From JBEEFP01 sp041166085 (GTDB lineage Bacteria > Actinomycetota > Acidimicrobiia > Acidimicrobiales > JAFATL01), in assembly GCA_041166085.1 (NCBI GenBank), contig JBEEFP010000007.1, forward strand, positions 1-64,000: DNA of 64,000 bases. The letters are read 5' to 3'. Numbering within the stretch: the stretch's first letter is position 1; the number at the start of each line of letters is the position of its first letter. The notes under the pieces were generated by a model. It was not told the origin of the DNA and did not search any database. It saw nothing but the letters and a program-made list of their open reading frames with translations. Of the stretch, positions 42,204 through 56,202 are shown in pieces. Position numbers and translations under genes: made by a program.

Positions 42204-43673
42204 ATGGACCCGGTGCGCCCCCGCCTGTTCCTCGTCCTCGTGCTCGTCGCCTCCGCAGGGGTCGGGTGCTCGCGTGGGGACAGCAAGGTGGCCTTCGACC
42301 GCCGGTCGGGATCCTCGACGACGAGCGAGGCGACCACGACGAGCGCCGCCGCCCCCACGACGACGGCGGCCGCGAAGGTCACGGTCCGCCCTGCGCCTGC
42401 GCAAGCGGCCAGCGCGACGTGCCCGGCCGTCCCGGCCCGCACCCAGCCCCGCCCCGACCGGTCGGCGTACACCGTGCACGTCGACGTGCGGCCCGATGAG
42501 AACGCGGTGGTGGGCGATCTGGCCGTTCGCTTCACCCCGGACCAGGCCACCGATCACCTGGTTCTCCGCCTGTGGGCCAACAGCCCTCGCATCGCGGGGG
42601 CGGGCGGCAAGCTCACGGTCGGCAAGGTGCTGGTCGGCGGGGCCGAGGCCGCCACCAACCTCGACAACGCCACGACGCTGTCCGTGCGCACCGGACGGTC
42701 GTTCGCGGCCGGAACGCCTGTGGACGTGAGCCTGGATTGGCGGCTCGTGCTGCCGGGGACGGTGAACGACCGGGTCTCCCGCACCGGCGACGCGATCCGA
42801 CTCGGCTCGTTCTTCCCGGTGCTGGCGTGGGAGCCGGGCGTGGGCTGGGCCACCGAGCCGCCGTCGTCCGGCTTCTCGGAGGCGGCGATGACGCCCCACG
42901 CCGACTTTGCCGTCCACATCACCGTGCCGGCCGGCGTCGACGTGCTCGCCACCGGCGTACGCGACGACCGCGGATGGTGGAACGCGACGGCCGTTCCCGA
43001 CTTCGCCCTCTCCACTGGCCACTTCACCTTGGCGTCGGCGACGGTGAACGCGCCCAACCCCGTCAACGTGACCGTCGGCGTCCAGCAAGGCATCAACGAG
43101 TCGCCCAAGCCCTACCTCGACAAGGCGGTGCGCGTCCTGCAGGACTTCAGTGGCCGCTTCGGGCCCTATGCCTGGCCGACCTACACCCTTGCGATCACGC
43201 CCGGCGTGAGCGGCGGCATCGAGTTCCCGATGCACGTGATGCAGGGACCCGGAAAGCTCGGCCGCACCACCAGCCACGAGATCGGCCACGAGTGGTTCTA
43301 CGGGCTCGTGCACGACGATCAGGGCCGCGACCCGTGGATCGACGAGGGGCTGGCCAGCTACGCCGAGAGCCGCTTCGAGCACAGCGAGGCCTCGTTCCGG
43401 TCCCGCTCCATCCCGCCGGTCGCCGTGGGCCATCTCGGCGAGCCCATGACGTACTGGGAGCCTCGACAGTCGAGTTACTACCGAGGCGTCTATGTGCAGG
43501 GCGCGCAGGCGTTGATGGCGCTCGGGCCTCTCGACCGTGTCGACTGCGCGCTGCGCCACTACGTGGCGCGGATGGCCTATCGGGTGGCCCGCCCCGCCGA
43601 CGTGCTGGCCGCGTTGAGCGTCGTCTTCCAGGACGCGCCTGCGATCTTCGCTCGCTACGGCGTGCACGGGTAG
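42204..43673 (+). CDS. M1-like metallopeptidase lipoprotein
   Basis: 489 aa. A lipoprotein signal (LVLVLVASAGVGC, lipidated Cys about 22) and a Ser/Thr-rich linker lead to an aminopeptidase-N-like beta domain. The gluzincin site is HEIGHEW with Glu in WIDEGLASYAE. The exopeptidase motif GXMEN is replaced by GGIEFP, so classical aminopeptidase activity is uncertain. It would act on the outer membrane face or in the wall. Confidence 0.83.
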   Translation: MDPVRPRLFLVLVLVASAGVGCSRGDSKVAFDRRSGSSTTSEATTTSAAAPTTTAAAKVTVRPAPAQAASATCPAVPARTQPRPDRSAYTVHVDVRPDENAVVGDLAVRFTPDQATDHLVLRLWANSPRIAGAGGKLTVGKVLVGGAEAATNLDNATTLSVRTGRSFAAGTPVDVSLDWRLVLPGTVNDRVSRTGDAIRLGSFFPVLAWEPGVGWATEPPSSGFSEAAMTPHADFAVHITVPAGVDVLATGVRDDRGWWNATAVPDFALSTGHFTLASATVNAPNPVNVTVGVQQGINESPKPYLDKAVRVLQDFSGRFGPYAWPTYTLAITPGVSGGIEFPMHVMQGPGKLGRTTSHEIGHEWFYGLVHDDQGRDPWIDEGLASYAESRFEHSEASFRSRSIPPVAVGHLGEPMTYWEPRQSSYYRGVYVQGAQALMALGPLDRVDCALRHYVARMAYRVARPADVLAALSVVFQDAPAIFARYGVHG

Positions 43674-43693
43674 AAACCCGTAACGTCGGCACC

Positions 43694-45094
43694 ATGCGCA
43701 CGGTGATCGAGACCGCCGACGCGGTCCGCAGAGGTGAGCTCAAGGCGGTCGAGGTGCTCGACGAGTGCCTGGCCGCGGTCGACTCCCGCAACGGTCCGCT
43801 CAACGCCTTTGTCCATCTCGACCCCGACCTGGCGCGGACGGCGGCCGACCGGGTGGACGAGGCCGTGGCGCGCGGCGAGGACCCCGGGCCTCTGGCCGGC
43901 GTGCCGTTCGGCGTCAAGGACCTGGAGGACTGCGCGGGGATGCCCACGTCGCACGGCTCGCTGTTGTTCAAGGATCGCGGCCCCGTCACGCAGGACTCCA
44001 TCCACGTCGGACGGCTGCGGGCTGCGGGCGCGGTGCCCGTCGGCAAGACGGCCGCGCCCGAGTTCGGCACGGTGGCCTTCACCCACACCAAGGCGTGGGG
44101 CACCACCCGCAACCCGTGGAACCCCGAGCGCACACCGGGCGGGTCGAGCGGTGGGTCGGCGGCGGCGGTCGCTGCGGGGGTGGTGCCGTTCTGCACGGCG
44201 AGCGACGGCGGTGGGTCGACGCGGATCCCCGCCGCCTTCAGCGGTCTCGTCGGGTTCAAGGCGAGCTACGGCCGCATCCCCAATCCCGGCGCGGCGGTGT
44301 CGCAGACCACGTCACTCGGCGCCTTGACGACGACGGTGGCGGACGCGGCCCGCCACCTCGACGTCGCGGCGGGGCCCGATGACCGCGACCGGCTGTCGCT
44401 CCCGCCCTCGGGTGTGTCCTACGAGCAGGCGATCGACGAGCTCGACGTGCGCGGCCTGCGCGCCGCGTGGTCCCCCGACCTCGGGTTCGCGGCGGTCGAC
44501 CCCGAGGTGCGCGAGCTCAGCGAAGCCGCGGCCGCCGCGCTCATCGAGGCGGCGGGGCTGGAGCGGGTCGAACGGCCGGTGCAGCTCACCGACCCGGTGC
44601 GTACGTGGATGTCGGCCGGCGCCATCGACATGTGGCTCTCGCTCGAAGAGGACATGTGGCCCGAGCGGGGGGGCGAGCTGATGGGGTTCGTCCGTCGCGG
44701 CTACGAGGCGACCGAGGACTACACGGTGCGCAAGGCGGCGCGTGCGTACCGGTTCCGTCACCGGTTGGAGGAGGAGGTGGCGGCCATCTTCGCCGACGTC
44801 GACGTGCTGATCACGCCGTCCACCGCCGTGCCCGCCTTCCCGGCGGCGGGCCCGATGCCCATGGAGATCGACGGACGCGAGGTCGGCCCAGCGATGGCCG
44901 TGCCGTTCACCATGCTCGGCAACCTGTGCTGGAACCCGGCCATCTCGCTTCCTGCCGGCACCAACAGCGAAGGACTGCCTGTCGGCGTCCAGGTAACCGG
45001 CCGCCGTCACGCCGATGATGTGGTGCTGCGGCTGGCCCGCATCTACGAGCAGGCCAGCCCATGGCCGCGCTTCGCACCCGGGTACGGCCCATGA
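43694..45094 (+). CDS. Amidase (amidase-signature family)
   Basis: 466 aa. The Ser-cisSer-Lys triad is readable: Lys in PFGVKDLED, the cis-Ser in TPGGSSGGSAAAVAAG, and the nucleophile in ASDGGGSTRIPAAFSG. The length and C-terminal GLPVGVQVTGRRHADD fit general amidases rather than GatA. No gatC or gatB is nearby. The stop overlaps the aminotransferase start (ATGA), implying a shared catabolic task on an amide or amino compound. Confidence 0.9.
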   Translation: MRTVIETADAVRRGELKAVEVLDECLAAVDSRNGPLNAFVHLDPDLARTAADRVDEAVARGEDPGPLAGVPFGVKDLEDCAGMPTSHGSLLFKDRGPVTQDSIHVGRLRAAGAVPVGKTAAPEFGTVAFTHTKAWGTTRNPWNPERTPGGSSGGSAAAVAAGVVPFCTASDGGGSTRIPAAFSGLVGFKASYGRIPNPGAAVSQTTSLGALTTTVADAARHLDVAAGPDDRDRLSLPPSGVSYEQAIDELDVRGLRAAWSPDLGFAAVDPEVRELSEAAAAALIEAAGLERVERPVQLTDPVRTWMSAGAIDMWLSLEEDMWPERGGELMGFVRRGYEATEDYTVRKAARAYRFRHRLEEEVAAIFADVDVLITPSTAVPAFPAAGPMPMEIDGREVGPAMAVPFTMLGNLCWNPAISLPAGTNSEGLPVGVQVTGRRHADDVVLRLARIYEQASPWPRFAPGYGP

Positions 45095-46332
45095 GCGCCA
45101 AACCGGCGTTCCTGCACGCCTTCTCCCGGCCCGCGGCAGGACCGGAGGCGTACGTCAAGATCGTGCGCGGTGAGGGCGCGATCGTCTGGGACGATCTCGG
45201 CAACCGGTACGTCGACGCTCTCGCCAGTCTCTGGTACTGCAACATCGGCCACGGCCGCGCCGAGATGATCGACGCGGTCACCCACCAGATGGCGGCCATC
45301 GCCGCATTCCACACCTTCGACCGGTTCACCAACGAGCCGGCCGAGCGCCTCACCGAGCGCCTCGTCTCGCTCGCGCCGATGCCGGACGCGCGCGTCTTTC
45401 TCACCAGCGGCGGGTCCGAGTCGGTGGACACCGCCATCAAGCTGGCACGGCTCGCCCACCACGTCGGCGGGGCGCCGGAGCGCCACCTCGTGGTGAGCCG
45501 CAAGCCGTCGTATCACGGCACCACGTTCGGCGCGATGACGGCGACGGGCCTGCCGCTCAACCAGGAGGGCTACGGCCCTCTGGTGCCCGACATGGTGCAG
45601 GTGCCGTACGACGACCTCGGGGCCCTCGACGAGGTCCTGTCCGAACGGGGCCACGAACTGGCCGCCATCATCGCCGAGCCGGTGGTCGGCGCGGGCGGCG
45701 TGTACCCGCCGCCACCCGGGTACCTCGAGGGCCTCCGGGAGCGCTGTGACCGACACGGCGCGTTCCTCATCCTCGACGAGGTGATCACCGGTTTCGGCCG
45801 CCTGGGTCGGTGGTGGGGGGCGCAGCACTTCGGCGTGCGGCCCGACCTCGTCACCTTCGCCAAGGGCGTGACGTCGGGGTACCAGCCCGTCGGCGGCGTG
45901 CTCGTCGGCAAGCCGGTGCGCGACCGACTCGAGTCCGACCCCAGCCTCCTGCTGCGCCACGGTCATACCTACGGCGGTCACCCGACCGCGTGCGCGGCTG
46001 CCCTCGCCAACCTCGACATCATCGAGCGGGAGGGCCTCATGGAACGCGCCGTCAAGGTGGGCGACCGTCTGCGCACCGCTCTGGAAGCCGTCGTCGACGG
46101 CGAGAACGTCACCAGCATCCGTGGTGAGGGCGCCATGTGGGCGGCCGCGCTCGCCGGCCATGTCAACGGGGTCGAGGTGCGCGACGAGATGCTGCCGAGG
46201 GAGGTCATCGCCCGCCCCATCGGCGCCGACGCCATGGCCTTCTGCCCGCCGTTCGTGATCGGTGACACGGACATCGACCAGTGCGTCGAGGCCTTCGCCG
46301 AAGCCGTCCAGGTGGTCGCAGGACGCGCGTAA
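45091..46332 (+). CDS. Class III aminotransferase
   Basis: 413 aa. PLP fold type I omega-transaminase: GSESVDTAIKLAR (phosphate cup), SYHGTTFGAMTATG, ILDEVITGFGRLG, and the Schiff-base Lys in VTFAKGVTSGYQPVGG. The order and length match beta-alanine/putrescine-type aspartate aminotransferase-family enzymes, but the amino donor is unknown. ATG at 45091 lies in the amidase stop codon overlap and is preferred over 45061, which would extend 34 nt into amidase. Confidence 0.9.
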   Translation: MSAKPAFLHAFSRPAAGPEAYVKIVRGEGAIVWDDLGNRYVDALASLWYCNIGHGRAEMIDAVTHQMAAIAAFHTFDRFTNEPAERLTERLVSLAPMPDARVFLTSGGSESVDTAIKLARLAHHVGGAPERHLVVSRKPSYHGTTFGAMTATGLPLNQEGYGPLVPDMVQVPYDDLGALDEVLSERGHELAAIIAEPVVGAGGVYPPPPGYLEGLRERCDRHGAFLILDEVITGFGRLGRWWGAQHFGVRPDLVTFAKGVTSGYQPVGGVLVGKPVRDRLESDPSLLLRHGHTYGGHPTACAAALANLDIIEREGLMERAVKVGDRLRTALEAVVDGENVTSIRGEGAMWAAALAGHVNGVEVRDEMLPREVIARPIGADAMAFCPPFVIGDTDIDQCVEAFAEAVQVVAGRA

Positions 46333-46520
46333 ATCCCGTGACGTCCGCCACAGACAAAACGGTCACCCAGGCGTAGGGTCGTCGCCATGGACGAGCGGGA
46401 GCATCCAAGTCTGGCAGGAGCCCGCGATGGGGCACGCGGCCGAACACCGCGACCAAGCCGAAGCTGTGGGGTCCCCATCGCCTTCAGCGAGCGCCGCGCA
46501 GCAAGCGAGCGAGTGTAATT

Positions 46521-47744
46521 GTGACCGCGACCGATGAAGAGCTGCCTCTCGCCTTCAACCCGTTCGACCCCGCGTTCAAGGCCGACCCGTACCCGACCTA
46601 CGCCCGGCTGCGGGCCGAGGACCCGGTGCACGAGAGCCCGCTCGGGTTCCTCGTCCTGACCCGCTACGCCGACTGCACCACCTTGCTGCGGGATCCGAAG
46701 GCCAGCAGCGACGACACCAAGTCGCCGATGTTCCGCGAGCTGGTGGAGTCCAACGAGATCGACCCCGAGCTGGCCGAGCGCCGGCCGTTCCTCTTCATGG
46801 ACCCGCCCGACCACACGCGGCTCCGGGGCCTGGTGTCGAAGGCGTTCACACCACGGAGCATCGAGCAGCTCCGAGCGCGCGCCCAGGAGCTGGCCGCCGA
46901 GCTGGTGGGCGCCATGGAGGGCAAGGACACGGTCGACGTCATCGCCGACCTCGCCTATCCGCTGCCGCTCACGATCATCAGCGACATGTTGGGTGTCCCG
47001 AGGGAGGACGAGGCCCGCTTCCGCAGCTGGTCGCACGCGCTTGCCCGCAGTCTCGATCCTGACTTCCTGCTCCCGCCCGAGGCCGTCGCCGCGCGTGAGC
47101 AGGCCATCGACGAGTTCGCCGACTACTTCCGCGAGCTCATCGACGATCGCAAGGTTTCGCCGCGCGACGACATGCTCACCCGCCTGGTGCAGGCCGAGGA
47201 GGCGGGCGACAAGCTCAGCGAGAACGAGCTCATCTCCACCTGCATCCTCCTGCTCGTCGCCGGCCACGAGACGACGGTCAATCTCATCGCCAACGGTGTG
47301 CTGGCCCTGGCCCGTCACCCCGACCAGCGCGCCCGGCTGCGCGAGAACCCCGACCTGGCCAAGTCGGCCATCGAGGAGATCCTGCGCTACGACCCGCCGG
47401 TGCAGATGACGGGCCGCTTGGCGACCGAGGACATCGAGCTGCCCAGCATGACCCTCGCCAAGGATGCCTTTGCCATCACCCTCGTCGGGGCGGCCAACCA
47501 CGACGAGGAGCAGTTCCCCCGTGCGGACGACTTCGACATCACGCGGACGCCGAACGCCCACATCGCCTTCAGTCTCGGTCACCACTTCTGCCTGGGCGCG
47601 TCGCTGGCCCGCATGGAGGGCCAGGTCGCGATCAACGCCTTCGTCCAGCGCCACCCGCGCTTCGAGGTGGCGGCCGACCTGCTCACCTACAAGGACAACC
47701 TCGTGCTGCGCGGCCTCACCGCGCTGCCGGTCGCCCTCTCCTGA
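46521..47744 (+). CDS. Cytochrome P450
   Basis: 407 aa, soluble bacterial type. The I-helix motif LLVAGHETT, K-helix ExxR in EEILRYDPP and the heme-binding loop FSLGHHFCLGASLAR with its Cys ligand are complete. No redox partner gene is adjacent. The 188-bp gap upstream (46333-46520) has no gene or clear hairpin and probably holds the promoter. The GTG start at 46521 is chosen for the usual N-terminus. The substrate is unknown. Confidence 0.93.
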   Translation: MTATDEELPLAFNPFDPAFKADPYPTYARLRAEDPVHESPLGFLVLTRYADCTTLLRDPKASSDDTKSPMFRELVESNEIDPELAERRPFLFMDPPDHTRLRGLVSKAFTPRSIEQLRARAQELAAELVGAMEGKDTVDVIADLAYPLPLTIISDMLGVPREDEARFRSWSHALARSLDPDFLLPPEAVAAREQAIDEFADYFRELIDDRKVSPRDDMLTRLVQAEEAGDKLSENELISTCILLLVAGHETTVNLIANGVLALARHPDQRARLRENPDLAKSAIEEILRYDPPVQMTGRLATEDIELPSMTLAKDAFAITLVGAANHDEEQFPRADDFDITRTPNAHIAFSLGHHFCLGASLARMEGQVAINAFVQRHPRFEVAADLLTYKDNLVLRGLTALPVALS

Positions 47745-47756
47745 CGAGCCCCGGCG

Positions 47757-48614
47757 TCACCCCTGGTCGCGCAGGAAGTCCTCGACCTCGGCGGCCAGCG
47801 CGTCGCCCGAGAGCATCTCCATGCGCACCTCCGCCTCGTCGTCCTCGTCGGCCTCCTCGAGGCGACGGACGTAGTCGGCCACGTCGTCGTCGGACTCGAC
47901 CACCTCGCTGACCTGCCGCTCGTAGGACGCGGCCGCGATCTCGAGGTCGGTGGTCGAGACGGCAGCGCCGAGCAGGTTGCCCGCCCGCTGCACGAGGGCG
48001 AGGGTGGCCTTGGGCGACGGGGTCTGGGCCACGTAGTGCGGCACGGAGGCCCACAGTGAGGCGGACGGAATGCCGATCGACGAGAAGGCGTCGTGCAGCA
48101 CCCCGACGATGCCGGTTGGTCCTTCGTAGCGCGACCGCTGCAGGTTGAGGCGGCGTACGAGCTCCTGGTCACCTGCCGTCCCGGTGACGCGCACGGGATG
48201 CGTGTGAGGGACGTCGGCCAGGAGGGCGCCGAGACTCACGACCATCTGCACGCCGAGCTCGCCCGCGAGCCCGGTGATGTTCGTGCAGAACCGGCGCCAG
48301 TGCAGCTGAGGCTCGACGCCGTGCAGGAAGACGACGTCGTGGCTCCGACCCGGCAGCGGCGCGGCCTGCAGCTCGTTGGTGGGCCACTCGATGGTGCGGC
48401 TGATGCCGTCGAGCAGCCGGACCTGAGGCCGGGTGCTGGTGAAGTCGTAGAACTCCTCGGGATCCAGGGTGGCGAACGTCCGCGCCGACCAGGCATCGGC
48501 GAGATAGCGGACGGCGGTGGACGCGGCGTCGCCTGCGTCGTTCCAGCCCTCGAACGCGGCCACCAGGACCGGCGATCGCAGCTTGGGGCGCTCCTCCCAC
48601 CGGACGTCGTCCAT
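47757..48614 (-). CDS. PAC2 family protein
   Basis: 285 aa. LRSPVLVAAFEGWNDAGDAASTAVRYL and the later HGVEPQLHWRRFC and GALLADVPHTHPV segments match PAC2 proteins, which resemble proteasome-assembly chaperone 2 but act in unknown processes in actinobacteria. The start at 48614 leaves a 76-bp divergent region containing the lhr promoter; a GTG/ATG at 48665 would run through it. It is acidic at the C-terminus (EEADEDDEAEVRM). Confidence 0.88.
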   Translation of the reverse strand: MDDVRWEERPKLRSPVLVAAFEGWNDAGDAASTAVRYLADAWSARTFATLDPEEFYDFTSTRPQVRLLDGISRTIEWPTNELQAAPLPGRSHDVVFLHGVEPQLHWRRFCTNITGLAGELGVQMVVSLGALLADVPHTHPVRVTGTAGDQELVRRLNLQRSRYEGPTGIVGVLHDAFSSIGIPSASLWASVPHYVAQTPSPKATLALVQRAGNLLGAAVSTTDLEIAAASYERQVSEVVESDDDVADYVRRLEEADEDDEAEVRMEMLSGDALAAEVEDFLRDQG

Positions 48615-48658
48615 CGTCCGAACGTACCCGTCCTGGTGCAGAACATCCCTGACATGGG

Positions 48659-48681
48659 TTGTCACAGCACGTCCCTAACCT
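48659..48681 (+). promoter_or_regulatory. RecA-NDp-like (PafBC-type) DNA-damage promoter of lhr
   Basis: TTGTCACAG (48659-48667), 8 bp, then TAACCT (48676-48681). The mycobacterial LexA-independent DNA-damage consensus is TTGTCRGTG-N8-TAnnnT. Seven of nine positions match, with exact spacing and a valid -10. Transcription would start near 48688, giving an almost leaderless lhr mRNA (GTG at 48691). Confidence 0.65.
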
Positions 48682-48690
48682 GGGGGGAGC

Positions 48691-53062
<4,372 letters not shown>

Positions 53063-53070
<8 letters not shown>

Positions 53071-53821
53071 GGGCGACACGATCGCGAGGACGGCGGCCAG
53101 TCTCGACAAGTGGCTGACCGGACGCACCATCACCAAGGCGCGCAGCGTCCGCGTCCGGGTGCCGGCCGACGCCATGGTGGGGCGCACCGTCGAGGCGGTG
53201 GAAGCCAAGGCCAAGCACCTGCTCATCCGCTTCAGCGGCGGGCTCACGCTGCACACGCACATGCAGATGACGGGCGCGTGGCACGTCTACCCCGCGGGCG
53301 AGAAGTGGCGAAAGCCGGGCTGGCAGGCGCGCGTGGTGCTGGAGGCGGGCGACCGCGTGGCCGTGTGCTTCAACGCGCCGACGGTCGAGCTCCTCACCGA
53401 GCGGGACGAGGTCGAGCACCCGTCGATCGCCAACCTCGGTCCTGATGTGCTGAAGCCGCCCGTCGACCTCGACGAGGTGCGCCGGCGCGCCGCGACGCGT
53501 CCGTCCGAGTCCACCATCGGCGAGCTGTTGCTGGACCAGGGGGTGGTGTCGGGCATCGGCAACATCTACCGCTGCGAGGCGCTCTTCCTCGGTCGCACCC
53601 ATCCGAAGACGCCGTGGCCCGACGCCGACCTGGACGAGCTCGTGCGCACCGCGTCGAGGGTCATGCTCACCCGCGTCGACGCCCGCGCGCCCTACCGCGC
53701 CAACGTCTACGACCGCGCCGGCCGCCCCTGCCCCCGCTGCCGGACCCGGATCGTCGCGGAGACCTACGGCGCCTTTCCCCGCACCGCCTACTGGTGCCCC
53801 ACCTGCCAGCCCCTGCCCTGA
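53063..53821 (+). CDS. nei: Endonuclease VIII-like DNA glycosylase (apparent ACG start)
   Basis: 252 aa. Nei/Fpg enzymes must begin Met-Pro-Glu because the exposed N-terminal Pro is the catalytic nucleophile. Here PEGDTIARTA, the Nei signature, is preceded by ACG at 53063, and no ATG, GTG or TTG in frame lies near it. GAAGGGG is about 9 nt upstream. The H2TH domain (GELLLDQGVVSGIGNIYRCEALF) and the zinc finger CPRC...CPTC are intact. It removes oxidised pyrimidines. It shares 8 nt with lhr and probably its DNA-damage promoter. Confidence 0.92.
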
Positions 53822-53834
53822 GCGAAGGCGCGGC

Positions 53835-54692
53835 TCAGCGGCGGGTGAGATCGGCAGGGCTGACCGGGTAGCCGCCACTGTCGACGATGGCGGTGGCCCA
53901 CGGCTCGAGGAGGGCGAACAGCTCGTCGAACTCCTCGTCCGACAGGGCGTCGACGACGACGGACTCGCCCAGGTCCGTGGTGGCCTCGACGGCGGCCCGC
54001 AGCTCGGTGCCGCTGTCAGTGAGCTTGCCGTCCTCGAGAAGGCCACGGTCGATCAGTGACGCCAGGGTCGTTTGGACGTCGTCGGCCGGCCAGCCGCGGG
54101 TGCGCATGTAGGTGTTGAGCTCGAGGCCCCACCACGCCTCGGTCATGAGCAGCACCTCGATGGCGCTGAGTCCGTGTGAGACCCACGCGCACACGTGCCC
54201 GTCGCCCCGGTGCTCACGGACGCGGTCGGCCGCCCGCCACAGGTCGCCGATCAGGTCGCCGGGCGAGCCGAGCGACGACAGGCCCGAGTACAGCGGCCGT
54301 CCCGCGTTGGTGCACGCGTCGGCCATGCGCCGTAGCAGCTCGGTGGCGCGCTTGGCGCCGTCCGGCTCACGGCCGAGGATGCGTCCCAGCGCGGCGGTCG
54401 CGCCGCGCTGTCGGGCCGCGAGCATCGTCGGCGCGTCCGTCCTCTCCCACGCGTCTGTCACGGACTGAGTGACCATGGGCGGGTAGAAGACGCCGAAGGC
54501 GGCGGCGATCACCTCGCCGGGGACCTGTCCCAAGCACGCACCGCGGCTGCTGAAGTAGCCCTGCGGGTAGTTGAGCCCCAGCTCTGCGTACGCCTCCTGC
54601 GCCTCCTCGGCGAAGTACACGTTGGCGGCGATGGGCTCGACCAGGTCGCGCAGACGCCTGCTCAGCCGCCGGACGCGGTTGTCGTCGGCCAT
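53835..54692 (-). CDS. SCO6745-like protein
   Basis: 285 aa, helical. RLRDLVEPIAANVYFAEEAQEAYAELGL and YFSSRGACLGQVPGEVIAAAFGVFYP match the actinobacterial SCO6745 family. A MarR-like winged-helix pattern (LNTYMRTRGWPADDVQTTLASLIDRGLLEDGKLTDSG) is present in the C-terminal half. The biochemical role is unknown. It is convergent with nei; a small CTGAGC/GCTCAG stem covers both stop codons (53818-53838). Confidence 0.8.
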   Translation of the reverse strand: MADDNRVRRLSRRLRDLVEPIAANVYFAEEAQEAYAELGLNYPQGYFSSRGACLGQVPGEVIAAAFGVFYPPMVTQSVTDAWERTDAPTMLAARQRGATAALGRILGREPDGAKRATELLRRMADACTNAGRPLYSGLSSLGSPGDLIGDLWRAADRVREHRGDGHVCAWVSHGLSAIEVLLMTEAWWGLELNTYMRTRGWPADDVQTTLASLIDRGLLEDGKLTDSGTELRAAVEATTDLGESVVVDALSDEEFDELFALLEPWATAIVDSGGYPVSPADLTRR

Positions 54693-54838
54693 GCCGGCAC
54701 ACTAGGTGCGGCTGCCAACCGTTCGCTGAGGGCCTGGATGCGCTGCTCGGTCAGGCGGCGCTCCTCACACGAGACCCATGCATTGCGTACCGCCCCCCGG
54801 GCGCCGAGCGCCCTCACCCAATTGGCGATGCTCGTCAT
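54662..54838 (-). CDS. Possible small basic protein
   Basis: 58 aa from ATG 54838 (MTSIANWVRALGARGAVRNAWVSCEERR...). It lies just upstream of the SCO6745-like gene and overlaps its start by 31 nt. Arg/Ala-rich amphipathic composition, no motif. A longer ORF from 54889 is less likely. The evidence is position and coding-like composition only. Confidence 0.35.
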   Translation of the reverse strand: MTSIANWVRALGARGAVRNAWVSCEERRLTEQRIQALSERLAAAPSVPAWPTTTASGG

Positions 54839-54948
54839 GGGTCGGACGGTAAACCTCCAGCGTTTCCCACAAGCGACCTGCATGTGCAATCCGCGTGACG
54901 CGCGCGTGAAGGCTTCATGACCTGGGGCGCGTAGCCTGCGGCGACGCC

Positions 54949-56202
54949 ATGGCCCGTCGCCGCGTGCTCGTCGACATCACGCCCTTGCGGCGCAGCCCGG
55001 GCTTCCGCGCCCTGTTCGCGGGCCAGCTGGTGTCCTTCCTCGGCAGCCAGCTGACCGTCGTCGCGGTGGCCTACCAGGTGTTCCGGCTCACCCACTCGTC
55101 ATTCGCCGTGGGGATGGTGAGCCTGGCCCAGTTCGGGCCCTTGCTCATCGGCTCGCTGCTCGGCGGCGCAGTCGTCGACAGCACGGACCGCCGGCGCCTG
55201 CTCATGCTGATGCAGGTGCTGCTGGGACTGTGCGCGGTGGCCCTCGCCCTCAACGCGGTCCGTGACCACCCGGCCCTCTGGCCCCTGTTCGCGGTGACGG
55301 CACTGGCGGCCGGGCTCTCGGGACTCGACCGCCCGGCACGCAGCGCGGTGATCCCTGGGATGGTCGAGCAGCATCAGCTGCCAGCCGCCTTCGCCCTCTG
55401 GCAGATTCAGATGCAGGTGGGGCTGGCGGTTGGGCCCGCGCTCGGCGGACTCGTGCTCGCGCAGTTCGGCTCAGCCGCCGTCTACTGGGTCGACGCTGCC
55501 ACGTTCGCCGTCGCCTTCCTCAGCTGCACGCGGCTGCCGCCGTTGCCTCCGGAGGGAGGCGGCACCAAGGTCAGCTTCGGTTCCATCGCCGAGGGCCTGC
55601 GGTTCGTGAAGGGGAGCCGCGTGCTGCAGGGGACCTTCCTCATCGACATCGACGCCATGGTCTTCGGGATGCCGCGCGCCGTCTTCCCTGAGCTGGCGGC
55701 CAGGTTGGGGGGCGGGCCGCAGACCCTCGGCTTGTTGTACGCGGCGCCGGGTGTCGGCGCGTTCATCGGCGCGCTCACCACGGGCTGGGTCGCGCACGTC
55801 CGCCGCCAGGGCCGAGCCGTGTACGTGGCCGTCGCGGCCTGGGGGCTGTCCGTCGCCGCCTTCGGGATCGCGCACTGGCTGCCCCTGGCGCTCTTCTTCC
55901 TCGCGCTGGCAGGCGCGTCCGACGTGGTGTCGGCCGTGTTCCGGAACACCATCCTGCAGACGTCGGTGCCCGACTCGTTGCGCGGCCGGCTGTCGTCACT
56001 CCACATAGCGGTCGTGACCGGCGGTCCTCGTGTCGGCGACTTCGAGGCAGGCACGGTCGCGTCGCTCACCACGCCGCGGATCTCGGTCGTGTCGGGCGGG
56101 CTGGCGTGCGTGGCAGGCGTGGCGGTGCTGGCCTGGGTGCTCCCGGAGTTCCGGGGCTACGTACTCCCGGCGCCGGCCATACACTCCGACGACGATGGCT
56201 GA
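54949..56202 (+). CDS. MFS exporter (EntS-like), second paralogue
   Basis: 417 aa, about twelve helices. It shares the N-terminus with the exporter at 37313 (DITPLRRSPGFRALFAGQLVSFLGS; QVFRLTHSSFAVG), the loop DSTDRRRL, the mid-helix segment GMPRAVFPELAARLGGGPQTLGLLYAAP and the late DSLRGRLSSL. The substrate is unknown. Its last 8 nt overlap the CBS-citrate synthase start. The 110-bp region upstream (54839-54948) contains no clear promoter by eye. Confidence 0.88.
   Translation: MARRRVLVDITPLRRSPGFRALFAGQLVSFLGSQLTVVAVAYQVFRLTHSSFAVGMVSLAQFGPLLIGSLLGGAVVDSTDRRRLLMLMQVLLGLCAVALALNAVRDHPALWPLFAVTALAAGLSGLDRPARSAVIPGMVEQHQLPAAFALWQIQMQVGLAVGPALGGLVLAQFGSAAVYWVDAATFAVAFLSCTRLPPLPPEGGGTKVSFGSIAEGLRFVKGSRVLQGTFLIDIDAMVFGMPRAVFPELAARLGGGPQTLGLLYAAPGVGAFIGALTTGWVAHVRRQGRAVYVAVAAWGLSVAAFGIAHWLPLALFFLALAGASDVVSAVFRNTILQTSVPDSLRGRLSSLHIAVVTGGPRVGDFEAGTVASLTTPRISVVSGGLACVAGVAVLAWVLPEFRGYVLPAPAIHSDDDG

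Noticed and set aside
46333..46520. 188-bp gap before the P450 gene, checked for a riboswitch or small gene
   Set aside because: No conserved riboswitch core, hairpin or coding pattern was visible; probably promoter DNA.
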